A DNA stretch of 13,288 bases from assembly GCA_964479435.1 (NCBI GenBank), contig CAYZME010000053.1, positions 1 through 13,288 on the forward strand, in the 5' to 3' direction. How positions within the stretch are numbered: the first letter of the stretch is position 1; every line of letters starts with the position of its first letter. Below are positions 1 to 7,477 of this stretch, in pieces. The stretch is from JAAYKS01 sp964479435 (GTDB lineage Bacteria; Bacillota; Clostridia; Saccharofermentanales; UBA5734). Both the position numbers and the translations under genes were made by a program. Below the pieces are notes generated by a model that ran no database searches, had not been told where the DNA came from, and saw only the letters and a list, made by a program, of their open reading frames with translations.

Positions 1-55
1 GAACTCCTGTCTTCGCCGTGAAAGGGCGATGTCTTAACCGCTTGACCAACGGGCC
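1..55 (-). tRNA. tRNA-Glu (anticodon TTC), 3' part cut off by the window edge
   Basis: Read on the minus strand, the gene begins GGCCCGTTGGTCAAGCGG. It has a D arm and then an anticodon stem-loop with loop CTTTCAC closed by TCGCC/GGCGA, giving anticodon TTC for glutamate. The visible part runs into the T arm (ACAGGAGTTC) and the rest of the T arm and acceptor stem lies outside the window. It starts only 3 nt after the encoded CCA end of the preceding tRNA-Met, so the two are almost certainly one transcript cut by RNases. The anticodon assignment is secure from the loop; the 3' end cannot be seen. Confidence 0.93.
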
Positions 56-58
56 ATA

Positions 59-135
59 TGGTAGCGGCGGTCGGATTTGAACCAACGACACTTCGGGTAT
101 GAACCGAATGCTCTGGCCACCTGAGCTACGCCGCC
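59..135 (-). tRNA. tRNA-Met (anticodon CAT), probably elongator, CCA encoded
   Basis: A full cloverleaf can be folded on the minus strand: acceptor GGCGGCG/CGCCGCT with a G1-U72 wobble, D stem GCTC/GAGC, anticodon stem TTCGG/CCGAA with loop TTCATAC (anticodon CAT), and T stem GTTGG/CCGAC with loop TTCAAAT. ACCA is encoded at 59-62. The three G-C pairs in the anticodon stem typical of initiator tRNA are absent, which favours elongator Met. A tRNA-Ile2, whose CAT anticodon is modified to lysidine, also reads as CAT and cannot be fully excluded by eye. It is the first gene of a Met-Glu pair with its own promoter at 175-203. Confidence 0.93.
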
Positions 136-174
136 ATATCTGTCTGTCGCGCCCTCTTGAAAAGGCGCTTGTTG

Positions 175-203
175 ATTTTATCAGCCGCCGAATACGGTGT
201 CAA
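175..203 (-). promoter_or_regulatory. Consensus sigma-A promoter for the tRNA-Met/tRNA-Glu pair
   Basis: The minus strand carries TTGACA (198-203), exactly 17 nt of spacer, then TAAAAT (175-180). Transcription should begin near 168, about 33 nt before the first base of tRNA-Met at 135. The -35 box begins only 4 nt past the base of the hairpin that follows rplL, so termination of the ribosomal operon and initiation of the tRNA unit are packed back to back. Confidence 0.8.
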
Positions 204-207
204 GGCA

Positions 208-232
208 GGGCCCGGTCTCGTAGACCGGGCCC
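208..232 (-). terminator. GC-rich hairpin after rplL, probable operon terminator
   Basis: A perfect 11-bp inverted repeat (GGGCCCGGTCT / AGACCGGGCCC) with a 3-nt loop lies 18 nt downstream of the rplL stop codon. The minus strand after the stem reads TGCCTTGACA, so there is no U-tract. It may be a weak intrinsic terminator, a 3'-end stabilising hairpin left after Rho termination, or both. The structure is certain; its role as a terminator is inferred from its position. Confidence 0.6.
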
Positions 233-250
233 AGACCCATCTGTATCCGA

Positions 251-625
251 TTACTTGACTTCGACCACCGCGCCCGCTTCTTTGAGCTTGCCGGCCACCG
301 CGTCGGCTTCTTCTTTGCTGACGTTTTCTTTGATCGCCTTGGGGGCGGTGTCGACCATTTCTTTGGCCTCTTTGAGCCCCAGCCCGGTGATTTCGCGCAC
401 CGCTTTGATGACGCTGATCTTGCTCGCGCCGGCCTCTTGCAGCATGACGGTGAATTCGGTCTGCTCCTCTTCGACCGGAGCAGCGGCGGCAGGTGCCGCC
501 GCGACTGCCATCGCGGAGGCAGAGACGCCAAATTCTTCTTCAAGCGCTTTGACAAGGTCGTTGAGCTCGATGACGGTGAGAGCTTTTACTTCATCCATGA
601 TCTGTGTGATTTTTTCGCTGGCCAT
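251..625 (-). CDS. rplL: 50S ribosomal protein L7/L12
   Basis: This 124-residue protein is the mobile stalk protein of the large ribosomal subunit. It recruits and stimulates the translational GTPases (EF-Tu, EF-G, IF2) and is present in several copies bound to L10. Three parts are visible: an N-terminal helical dimerisation region (about 1-33), an Ala/Pro-rich hinge (about 37-55), and the C-terminal factor-binding domain, whose lysine-rich helices include SVIKAVREITGLGLKEAKE. Length is normal for the family. A GGAGG ribosome-binding site sits just before the ATG. It is the last gene of the rpmG-secE-nusG-rplKAJL run; a hairpin and a tRNA pair follow it where rpoB often lies. Confidence 0.98.
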   Translation of the reverse strand: MASEKITQIMDEVKALTVIELNDLVKALEEEFGVSASAMAVAAAPAAAAPVEEEQTEFTVMLQEAGASKISVIKAVREITGLGLKEAKEMVDTAPKAIKENVSKEEADAVAGKLKEAGAVVEVK

Positions 626-669
626 GTTTCGGGTCCTCCATTAAATAAATTGTGATGCTTTTCGCGGAT

Positions 670-688
670 GCGGGACCGGCGGCCCCGC
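670..688 (-). repeat. GC-rich hairpin between rplJ and rplL
   Basis: The rplJ-rplL gap contains an 8-bp stem, GCGGGGCC/GGTCCCGC on the minus strand with one G-U pair, and a GCC loop. No U-run follows. Structures between L10 and L12 genes are known as sites that adjust the relative output of the two proteins, since L12 is needed in several-fold excess. Whether this one acts by RNA processing, stabilisation or partial termination cannot be told from sequence. Confidence 0.4.
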
Positions 689-698
689 GCTTTTACGG

Positions 699-1241
699 TC
701 ACTCGGCGGCGGCGGCCACCAATTCGGAGACGTTGGCGATGTGGTTTTCTTCGGCTTTTTTGCCCAGGGCGCCGAGGATCATCGCCAGGCTGGCGATTGG
801 GCTGATCAGCCCCGTGACCACCTGCCCGTACAGCACTTCCCGGGTCGGGATGGCCGCCAGGCTTTGGATGCCGGCCAGATCCAGCACTTGCCCCGTCATG
901 GCCCCGCCTTTGATCGTAAAGATCGGGTACTTGGTGGCAAATTCTTTGACCAGCTTCGCGGGCGCGACGACATCGTCGTTGCTGTAGGCCACCGCCGTGG
1001 GGCCGACAAACAGGGGTTCCAATCCCGCCAGACCGGCTTTTTGCGCGGCACGCGCGGCCAACGAATTCTTGATGACTTTGTACGTGACGCCCGCTTTGCG
1101 CATCGCGGCACGCAGTTCGGTGTCCTGCTCGACCGTCAAACCGCGGTAATCGGCAAACACCACCGTCTCGGCCCCGCGGAATTCATCCGTCAGGCCATCG
1201 ACAATTGACTTTTTTGCTTCCAGGATTTTTTCACTTGGCAT
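699..1241 (-). CDS. rplJ: 50S ribosomal protein L10
   Basis: This 180-residue protein anchors the L7/L12 dimers to 23S rRNA, forming the base of the stalk, and in many bacteria represses its own operon by binding the mRNA leader. It begins MPSEKILEAKKSIVDGL and carries the conserved rRNA-binding segment around VVFADYRGLTVEQ and YKVIKNSLAARA. Its C-terminal helix, which binds L12, is Ala-rich. I chose the ATG at 1241 because a perfect AGGAGGT lies at 1251-1257. The open frame continues 30 codons further upstream, but that stretch runs through the attenuator hairpin of the L10 leader and is not protein-like. rplL follows after 73 nt. Confidence 0.97.
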   Translation of the reverse strand: MPSEKILEAKKSIVDGLTDEFRGAETVVFADYRGLTVEQDTELRAAMRKAGVTYKVIKNSLAARAAQKAGLAGLEPLFVGPTAVAYSNDDVVAPAKLVKEFATKYPIFTIKGGAMTGQVLDLAGIQSLAAIPTREVLYGQVVTGLISPIASLAMILGALGKKAEENHIANVSELVAAAAE

Positions 1242-1290
1242 CCGTTCGGCACCTCCTCGATTCACTTTCGTGGGGCTGGTTTCCTGCCAT

Positions 1291-1325
1291 GAAAACGCCC
1301 CTCGCGTCCGAAGGCGGAGGGGCGT
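1291..1325 (-). terminator. Intrinsic attenuator in the rplJ leader
   Basis: On the minus strand, ACGCCCCTC (1317-1325) pairs with GAGGGGCGT (1295-1303), enclosing an inner stem capped by TTCG, and TTTT follows directly (1292-1295). It lies about 50 nt before the rplJ start and downstream of the L10 leader core. This suggests that part of the transcription from rplKA stops here unless the leader is in its antiterminated form. Stem and U-run are clear; the regulatory role is inferred. Confidence 0.7.
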
Positions 1326-1354
1326 GACCATCGCGTGTTGCGCTTGCGGTCATT

Positions 1355-1418
1355 CCACAACCTCGGCAGGATCTCTGACGGTTACGCCCACTGAGGGGCT
1401 CCTGCTGTCTCCGGTCTG
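1355..1418 (-). ncRNA. Ribosomal protein L10 leader (autoregulatory mRNA element)
   Basis: The minus strand upstream of rplJ reads GAGACAGCAGGAGCCCCTC, then CGTCAGAGATCCTGCCGAGGT. This is the signature of the L10 leader family, in which AGCAGGAG and ATCCTGCCGAGG form the conserved stem and kink-turn region bound by L10 or the L10(L12)4 complex. In known cases excess protein binds here and lowers rplJL expression. It is combined here with an intrinsic terminator 30 nt further on (1291-1325). No good promoter was seen between the rplA stop (1459) and this element, so it probably acts on read-through transcripts from the rpmG promoter. Confidence 0.85.
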
Positions 1419-1458
1419 ATTGATGTTTCTATGATCCGCTCCCGGGATCCGGCGGGGG

Positions 1459-2151
1459 TCAGGAAATCCGCGTGGGATTGACCTTGATGCCGGGGCCCAT
1501 GGTGGATGACAAGGTAATGCCGCGCAGGTACTGGCCTTTGGCGGCGGCGGGCTTGGCGCGGACGACCGCGTCCATCAGGGTTTTGAAATTGTCCGACAAC
1601 TTCTCCTGACCAAACGACGCTTTGCCGATCGGGCAGTGGATGATGTTGCTCTTGTCCAGACGGTATTCGATTTTACCGGCTTTGATGTCCTGAACGGCGC
1701 GGGTGACATCGTTGGTCACGGTGCCGGATTTGGGGTTGGGCATCAGGCCTTTGGGGCCCAACACGCGGCCCAGACGGCCCACCACACCCATCATGTCCGG
1801 GGTGGCGACGACGACGTCGTAATCGAACCAGTTCTCGCCCTGGATCTTGGCGACCATGTCTTCCGCGCCGACAAAATCGGCGCCGGCGGCGGTCGCTTCG
1901 TCGGCTTTGGCGCCTTTGGCAAAGACCAGGACGCGGATGCTGCGGCCGGTGCCGTGCGGCAGGACGACCGCGCCGCGCACTTGCTGATCGGCGTGGCGGG
2001 AGTCGACACCCAGGCGGATGTGAATCTCGACCGATTCGTCAAACTTGGCGTTGGCGGTCTTTTGTACCAAATCAATGGCGTCGGCGGGATCATACAATGT
2101 CGCGCGGTCGACAAGTTTGGCTTGTTCTACGTATCGTTTGCCTCTTTTCAT
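1459..2151 (-). CDS. rplA: 50S ribosomal protein L1
   Basis: This 230-residue protein forms the L1 stalk of the large subunit, which moves with the E-site tRNA during translocation. In many bacteria it also represses the rplK-rplA mRNA. Family features seen are MKRGKRYVEQAKLVD at the start, FDESVEIHIRLGVD, VLVFAKGAKADEA, the GRLGRVLGPKGLMPNPKSGTV core loop, and RAKPAAAKGQYLRGITLSSTMGPGIKV at the end. I chose the ATG at 2151, preceded by GGGAGGAGG; the open frame runs 59 codons further but that part is a shadow of rplK. The rplK stop lies 19 nt upstream, so the two genes should be translated as a pair. Confidence 0.98.
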   Translation of the reverse strand: MKRGKRYVEQAKLVDRATLYDPADAIDLVQKTANAKFDESVEIHIRLGVDSRHADQQVRGAVVLPHGTGRSIRVLVFAKGAKADEATAAGADFVGAEDMVAKIQGENWFDYDVVVATPDMMGVVGRLGRVLGPKGLMPNPKSGTVTNDVTRAVQDIKAGKIEYRLDKSNIIHCPIGKASFGQEKLSDNFKTLMDAVVRAKPAAAKGQYLRGITLSSTMGPGIKVNPTRIS

Positions 2152-2170
2152 ATCGAAACGCCTCCTCCCG

Positions 2171-2596
2171 TCAACCTTCGACGACGATGCCCATGCTGCG
2201 GGCTGTGCCGGCCACCATGCGCGCGCACGAATCCAAATCGGACGCGTTGGTGTCGACCATTTTGATTTCGGCGATCTTGCGGACTTCTTCCCAGGTAATC
2301 TTGGCAACCTTGTTGACGTCCGGCTCACCCGATCCTTTTTCGACTTGACACGCCTTTTTCAAAAGCACCGGTACCGGAGGAGTCTTCGTAATGAAAGAAT
2401 ACGAACGGTCGGCAAAGACCGTGATCACCACGGGGATCACGAGCCCGACGTCCTTGGCTGTTCTCTCATTGAATTCCTTGACGAACATGGCGATGTTGAC
2501 ACCGTGCTGTCCAAGGGCTGGTCCTACCGGTGGTGCTGGCGTGGCTTTTCCCGCGGGAATCTGCAATTTGATGTACCCGACGATTTTTTTGGCCAT
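2171..2596 (-). CDS. rplK: 50S ribosomal protein L11
   Basis: This 141-residue protein binds the GTPase-associated centre of 23S rRNA, is contacted by EF-G, and in many bacteria is needed for RelA-dependent stringent signalling and thiopeptide sensitivity. The N-terminal domain has the expected proline-rich switch (AGKATPAPPVGPALGQHGVNI), and the C-terminal RNA-binding domain ends MVAGTARSMGIVVEG. Length is exactly typical. A GGGAGGTGG ribosome-binding site precedes the ATG at 2596. It sits between nusG and rplA, the common bacterial order. Confidence 0.98.
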   Translation of the reverse strand: MAKKIVGYIKLQIPAGKATPAPPVGPALGQHGVNIAMFVKEFNERTAKDVGLVIPVVITVFADRSYSFITKTPPVPVLLKKACQVEKGSGEPDVNKVAKITWEEVRKIAEIKMVDTNASDLDSCARMVAGTARSMGIVVEG

Positions 2597-2652
2597 TGCG
2601 GTCCACCTCCCAATAAATGCTGCGCGCGGATCTGCCCGTGCGCCTTATTTCA

Positions 2653-2668
2653 ACCGCCGTCCGGCGGT
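2653..2668 (-). repeat. Small inverted repeat in the nusG-rplK gap
   Basis: ACCGCC and GGCGGT flank a 4-nt loop, giving a short strong hairpin 25 nt after the nusG stop. No U-tract follows on the minus strand (TTGAAATAAGG), so a terminator is unlikely. It could be an L1-binding or processing structure in the rplKA leader, but nothing in the bases proves that. Confidence 0.3.
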
Positions 2669-2693
2669 CATAAGCGATTCTTATTCTTGCGGA

Positions 2694-3290
2694 CTAGGTC
2701 CGCATAATTTGCGTCAGTTCCAATTCGACGGGGGTTTCCCGCCCGAACATTGAAATCAGCACGCGTACTTTTTTCTTTTCCAGGTTGATGTCTTCCACCA
2801 GCCCGATGAAGCTTTCCAGCGGTCCGTTGATGACCTTGACCGAATCGCCGACCCCGTAGTCGACGACCGGCTCCCAGCTGGACTCCAGTCCCATCAGCGC
2901 CAGTTCTTCTTCGGTCAGCGGGATCGGGCGCGAGTTGGGGCCGACAAAACCGGTGACGCCGCGCGTGTTGCGCACGATGTACCAGATCTCATCGGACAAA
3001 ACCATTTTGACCAGGACATAGCCCGGGTAAATCTTGCGACGGACGGTCTTTTTCTTGCCGTCTTTGATCTCCATGATCTCTTCTTCGGGGACCGAGACTT
3101 CCTGGATGAATTCGTGAATGCCGCGGTTTTCGACGATGCGTTCCAAGGTCGCTTTGACCTTGTTCTCGTATCCGGAATAGGTATGCACGACAAACCACCG
3201 CGCGTCCAACGCGGGGGTCTCCGTCGCTTCCGGCTCGGTGATCACATCGGCCGCCGGCGCCAGATTCGGATCGAGGGTATGGTCAGTCAT
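2694..3290 (-). CDS. nusG: Transcription elongation/termination factor NusG
   Basis: This 198-residue protein binds the clamp helices of RNA polymerase to control pausing and processivity, and through its C-terminal KOW domain contacts Rho or ribosomal protein S10. The NGN domain spans about 29-140 (RWFVVHTYSGYENKVKATLE, KIYPGYVLVKM, GVTGFVGPNSRPIPL). The KOW domain spans about 145-198 (VGDSVKVINGPLESFIGLVEDI). The first ~28 residues are an acidic, Pro/Ala-rich extension before the NGN domain. The ATG at 3290 has AGGAG 7 nt upstream and begins 24 nt after the secE stop. Confidence 0.98.
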   Translation of the reverse strand: MTDHTLDPNLAPAADVITEPEATETPALDARWFVVHTYSGYENKVKATLERIVENRGIHEFIQEVSVPEEEIMEIKDGKKKTVRRKIYPGYVLVKMVLSDEIWYIVRNTRGVTGFVGPNSRPIPLTEEELALMGLESSWEPVVDYGVGDSVKVINGPLESFIGLVEDINLEKKKVRVLISMFGRETPVELELTQIMRT

Positions 3291-3314
3291 CTTTATCTCC
3301 TATATAAGATCCAC

Positions 3315-3683
3315 TCACGGCGCGGCCGTGGTGGTGCCAGAGGTCGTAGTCGGTGTCGTCGGCGTGGGCACGACGGTGGTGACCGCCGGCTGTGTCGGCG
3401 GCACGGTCGCGGCCGGTTGCGAGCTGTAGAAGCCGACAGCGTTGAGGAAACCCATCAGCAGGGTGTCCACGATCCACAAAAAGATCCCGGCCGCGACACA
3501 GATGGCCAGCACGATCAAGGTGCTGCTGATCCATTTCTTGCGATCGGGCCACACCACACGTTTGAGCTCAGCGCGCAGGTCGGCGAAAAAGCGGCCGATG
3601 CGACGGAAAAAACGGGCCATCTTACCCGGTTCTTTCTTCTCTTTCCTGCTGTCCTTTTTCGCCTTGGAATCACTCGCGGCCAT
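3315..3683 (-). CDS. secE: Preprotein translocase subunit SecE with a Thr/Pro-rich C-terminal tail
   Basis: SecE is the clamp subunit that stabilises SecY in the protein-export channel. The protein has 122 residues. It starts with a lysine-rich cytoplasmic segment (1-25), then the conserved amphipathic helix and hinge FFADLRAELKRVVWPDRKKW (about 32-51), then one membrane span (about 54-75). Single-span SecE proteins usually end soon after the span, at about 60-80 residues. This one continues for about 40 residues of Pro/Thr/Val/Ala-rich low-complexity sequence (84-122) ending in TTTAAP. By the known topology (N-in, C-out) that tail would be outside the cell. I chose ATG 3683 because AAGGAG precedes it; a start at 3710 lacks one. 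It lies between rpmG and nusG as expected. Confidence 0.95.
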   Translation of the reverse strand: MAASDSKAKKDSRKEKKEPGKMARFFRRIGRFFADLRAELKRVVWPDRKKWISSTLIVLAICVAAGIFLWIVDTLLMGFLNAVGFYSSQPAATVPPTQPAVTTVVPTPTTPTTTSGTTTAAP

Positions 3684-3740
3684 ATACACGCTCCTTACAG
3701 TCGGTTCCACTCCCCCGCCCCGGATGAGACCGGCGGGATG

Positions 3741-3905
3741 TCAGCGGGTTTCCCGATGGGACGTTTGTTTGCGGCAGAACCGGCAGAACTTCTTGAGCTG
3801 CAACCGGTCGGGGGTGTTCTTTTTGTTTTTGTACGTATCGTAGTTGCGCTGTTTGCACTCTTCGCAAGCGAGAGTGATTTTGTCGCGAACACCTGTCTTG
3901 GCCAT
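3741..3905 (-). CDS. rpmG: 50S ribosomal protein L33, zinc-binding form
   Basis: This 54-residue protein of the large subunit sits near the E site. It has both zinc-ribbon cysteine pairs, C14-x-x-C17 (ACEEC) and C41-x-x-C44 (CRFC), so it is the zinc-containing (C+) form. Firmicutes that also carry a C- paralog switch to that one under zinc limitation. The core KITLACEECKQRNYDTYKNKKN is typical. The ATG at 3905 follows GGGAGGT; the in-frame extension to 3989 has no site and overlaps the promoter. It is the first gene of the rpmG-secE-nusG-rplKAJL unit. The tRNA-Trp often found near rpmG-secE is absent from the 57-nt gap to secE. Confidence 0.97.
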   Translation of the reverse strand: MAKTGVRDKITLACEECKQRNYDTYKNKKNTPDRLQLKKFCRFCRKQTSHRETR

Positions 3906-3979
3906 ATCGGTGGACCTCCCTGACCTCTGTTTGAAAAAAGAGGCAAAAAAAATTTCCTCGTGCGGGAATAAGCAAAAGG

Positions 3980-4008
3980 AGTCTATCACAGGGCCCCGGG
4001 GTTGTCAA
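3980..4008 (-). promoter_or_regulatory. Consensus sigma-A promoter of the rpmG-secE-nusG-rplKAJL operon
   Basis: The minus strand has TTGACA (4003-4008), a 17-nt spacer and TAGACT (3980-3985), placing the start of transcription near 3973 and leaving about 68 nt of leader before rpmG. The spacer holds the GC-rich palindrome-like run CCCCGGGGCCC. The bases at and upstream of the -35 box, CGATTTGGTTTGACA (4003-4017), recur almost exactly at the pyrG promoter. The promoter starts less than 35 nt after the stop codon of the lipoprotein gene, for which no terminator was seen. Confidence 0.8.
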
Positions 4009-4036
4009 ACCAAATCGGGGGTCCCGGCCGCGCGTG

Positions 4037-5146
4037 TCAAGGGCCGGTCAGCGGCAGTTTATACAGCGTGGATAAACGGCCCAACCGGTCGCGCGCGGCG
4101 ACCAGCATCCCGTCCGTTTCGTAGGCTACGAGGCGCGCGCCGTCGGGAAAAGCGTCGGCCGGGGCAGCGACGGTATACCACAAACCGTTTGTGGTGACCT
4201 GTGCCAGATCCTCGCCGATCCGCAGCAGATTTTGCGTGACCGCGACCGCCGGCAGCGGCCCCGAAACGGATTCATACAACAGCGCGCCGCCGCCGGCCAG
4301 GGAGCGGTACAGCCGCAGCGTGTAATCGTCCCGCGCCTGGCGCGTCACCGCGGCATAATACAGCTGCTCCCCGCCGTCGAGCCAGGCCTGGTGCCAGGGG
4401 GCGCCGACCTCATAGGTCCAGCGCGGATTCAGATCGGGGTGGGCGCGGACAAAAAGGTAGTGCGCGTAACTCCGCTCGCCGCTAGGGATTTCCGTCACGG
4501 CGCCGGTCGCGGTGTCGTAGCGCAGCCACGCGTCCAGTTCCGCTTCCTCGCCCGTGTAGCGGATGCGGCTGGCCAGCAGGCCGCCGGCCCGCGTCATCTC
4601 CAGATCCAAAAATCCGTCGACCGCGTACAAAACGCTCTGTGTGTAATCGGCGGCAATGTCGTATAAAAAGATCTCCTGCATTTCGTCGCCGCCGATGCCA
4701 TAGGCCAGGAAGCGGTCGTTGGCGGCCACCTGGATGCCGAACTCGGCTTCGCAGACCACTTCTTCCTCGCCCGAGCGGGGATCCCAAATCACCAGGCGGC
4801 TGCCGCTGTTGAGAACCCATGTGCCGTCGGGCAGCGCGCGCACCCACTCCCACCCGGATTGGGCAAATCCGGCCGGCAGCGGCATGGCGACGCGCGCCGA
4901 CCCGGCCAGTACGATCGGATCGGCCGCCGACGTGCCCGACCCCGATACGCCGGGGCTCGCGCCAGGGGCGGTCGGCCCGGTCGGCCACGTGCCGGTCCCC
5001 AGCGGCGGCGTGCCGGTCGGAGCCGGCCCGTTGTCGGTCGGGGGCCGCTGCTTTCTACCGCAGCCCAACAGGCCGCCGCCCAGCAGCAACCCGATCAGGA
5101 TGACGGCCGCCCAGGACCGCCACGTGCGCCCGGTTCCCCGCTTCAT
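4037..5146 (-). CDS. Predicted lipoprotein with a possible beta-propeller-like domain, function unknown
   Basis: The 369-residue product starts with a basic n-region and hydrophobic core (about 13-27) ending in LLGC, with C29 as the lipidated cysteine, so it should be anchored to the outer face of the membrane. A Pro/Gly/Thr-rich linker follows (about 35-75). The remaining ~290 residues are rich in short strands of the type LVIWDPRSGEEEVVC, EIFLYDIAADYTQ and WLRYDTATGAVTEI, reminiscent of WD40/TolB-like blades, but I cannot assign a family. Its ATG (5144-5146) overlaps the stop codon of the C39-like protease gene in an ATGA, so it is translationally coupled to that gene and, through it, to pyrG. 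A role in the cell envelope together with the protease is an inference from coupling alone. Confidence 0.85.
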   Translation of the reverse strand: MKRGTGRTWRSWAAVILIGLLLGGGLLGCGRKQRPPTDNGPAPTGTPPLGTGTWPTGPTAPGASPGVSGSGTSAADPIVLAGSARVAMPLPAGFAQSGWEWVRALPDGTWVLNSGSRLVIWDPRSGEEEVVCEAEFGIQVAANDRFLAYGIGGDEMQEIFLYDIAADYTQSVLYAVDGFLDLEMTRAGGLLASRIRYTGEEAELDAWLRYDTATGAVTEIPSGERSYAHYLFVRAHPDLNPRWTYEVGAPWHQAWLDGGEQLYYAAVTRQARDDYTLRLYRSLAGGGALLYESVSGPLPAVAVTQNLLRIGEDLAQVTTNGLWYTVAAPADAFPDGARLVAYETDGMLVAARDRLGRLSTLYKLPLTGP

Positions 5147-5753
5147 GCCCGGTACACCACCAGCCGGGTCACCACCCAGCCGGCGGGGATCTGGCTGAAC
5201 GCCTGATAATCGCTGTTGGTACTCGGGTCGCGCACGAGGATGTCAAACGCCCCGTCGCCGATGGGCTCGAGGCCATAAGCGACGATAAAATGCGGCACCC
5301 CGGTCGCGGTCTGCAACAGACCGATGATCACCGGGCAGCCGTCACGCAAGTGATCCTCGATCGTATCGTGGACCCACGCCGCGTCGTGCAAACGGGAATC
5401 GCGAAAACGCACACTGTCTTTGCGCACGATGTAAAAACCATAGCGCGGTTGGGCGGCCACCCATTCCACGGGATAGGCGTATTCCCCCAGGCGCTCGAGC
5501 GCCTTGGGGGGCGTCGTCGGCACCCCCCAGTACTCCGCGACCATCGCGAACGATGTCAGCGCGCAGCCTTCGCTGCCGATGGTGGCCCCGTGCGCGCCCA
5601 GCGCCAGGTCCCGCCAGCGCGCGTCGGCCTGCCGCAACAGCGGCACCGCCAACGTCACCCCCTCGTCCGGCGCGGCCGCGACCGGACCGGGGGCGAGCCA
5701 CAGCAGTACCAAAAGCAAGGGCAGCCACGCCAGCCGGCGTGTCAGACGCGGGT

Positions 5754-5757
<4 letters not shown>
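5143..5757 (-). CDS. Secreted C39-like cysteine peptidase domain protein
   Basis: The 204-residue product has an N-terminal signal peptide: basic n-region MNPRLTRRLA, hydrophobic core 11-22, probable cleavage after the Ala-rich stretch at 27-29. The mature domain fits the C39-like (papain-fold) family. VPLLRQADARW gives the oxyanion-hole Gln (Q43), GSEGCALTSFAMVAEYWG gives the nucleophile (C65), PHFIVAYG gives His (H156), and ILVRDPS gives Asp (D177), so all catalytic residues are present. Stand-alone secreted members act on the cell surface or are of unknown substrate; the bacteriocin-processing C39 peptidases are the membrane-transporter relatives, and no transporter is seen here. Its ATG overlaps the pyrG stop (ATGA) and its stop overlaps the lipoprotein start (ATGA). 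Confidence 0.88.
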
Positions 5758-7376
<1,619 letters not shown>

Positions 7377-7430
7377 GGTTGGGGTTCCTTTCTCCAGCTG
7401 CGGCGCCGGTTCCCTGCCTGATTTTCGCAT

Positions 7431-7471
7431 AAAAAACGGACGCCCCCCGCGTGTGGGGACGTCCGCAGCCC
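7431..7471 (-). promoter_or_regulatory. pyrG leader: GGGC start plus terminator, CTP-sensing attenuator
   Basis: From the predicted start at 7471 the transcript reads GGGCTGCGGACGTCCCC. An 11-bp stem CGGACGTCCCC/GGGGGCGTCCG follows (7455-7465 with 7437-7447, one G-U pair), then six U (7431-7436). This is the layout known for B. subtilis pyrG: at low CTP, polymerase stalls after GGG and adds extra G residues, and the G-tail pairs with the C-rich upstream arm of the terminator, preventing termination. Here the C-rich target would be GTCCCC. Start context and terminator are seen in the sequence; the mechanism is transferred from the known system. Confidence 0.8.
7437..7465 (-). terminator. Intrinsic terminator in the pyrG leader
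   Basis: Eleven base pairs with an 8-bp core of G-C pairs, a 7-nt loop and TTTTTT directly after it make this the best intrinsic terminator in the window. It lies between the promoter and pyrG, so it is an attenuator for pyrG. It will also stop any read-through from the upstream uracil-DNA glycosylase gene, which has no terminator of its own. Confidence 0.88.
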
Positions 7472-7477
7472 ATGACG

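Noticed and set aside
1242..1331. Thirty-codon N-terminal extension of rplJ
   Set aside because: It translates the attenuator hairpin and has no ribosome-binding site, whereas AGGAGGT stands just before the ATG at 1241.
2152..2328. Fifty-nine-codon N-terminal extension of rplA
   Set aside because: It overlaps rplK in another frame; the ATG at 2151 has a strong ribosome-binding site and gives the standard 230-residue protein.
3906..3979. Attenuator in the rpmG leader from the T-rich stretch after GAGG/CCTC
   Set aside because: The only pairing is four G-C/A-T pairs plus a weak A-T inner stem; too feeble to call, although the run of T residues is notable.
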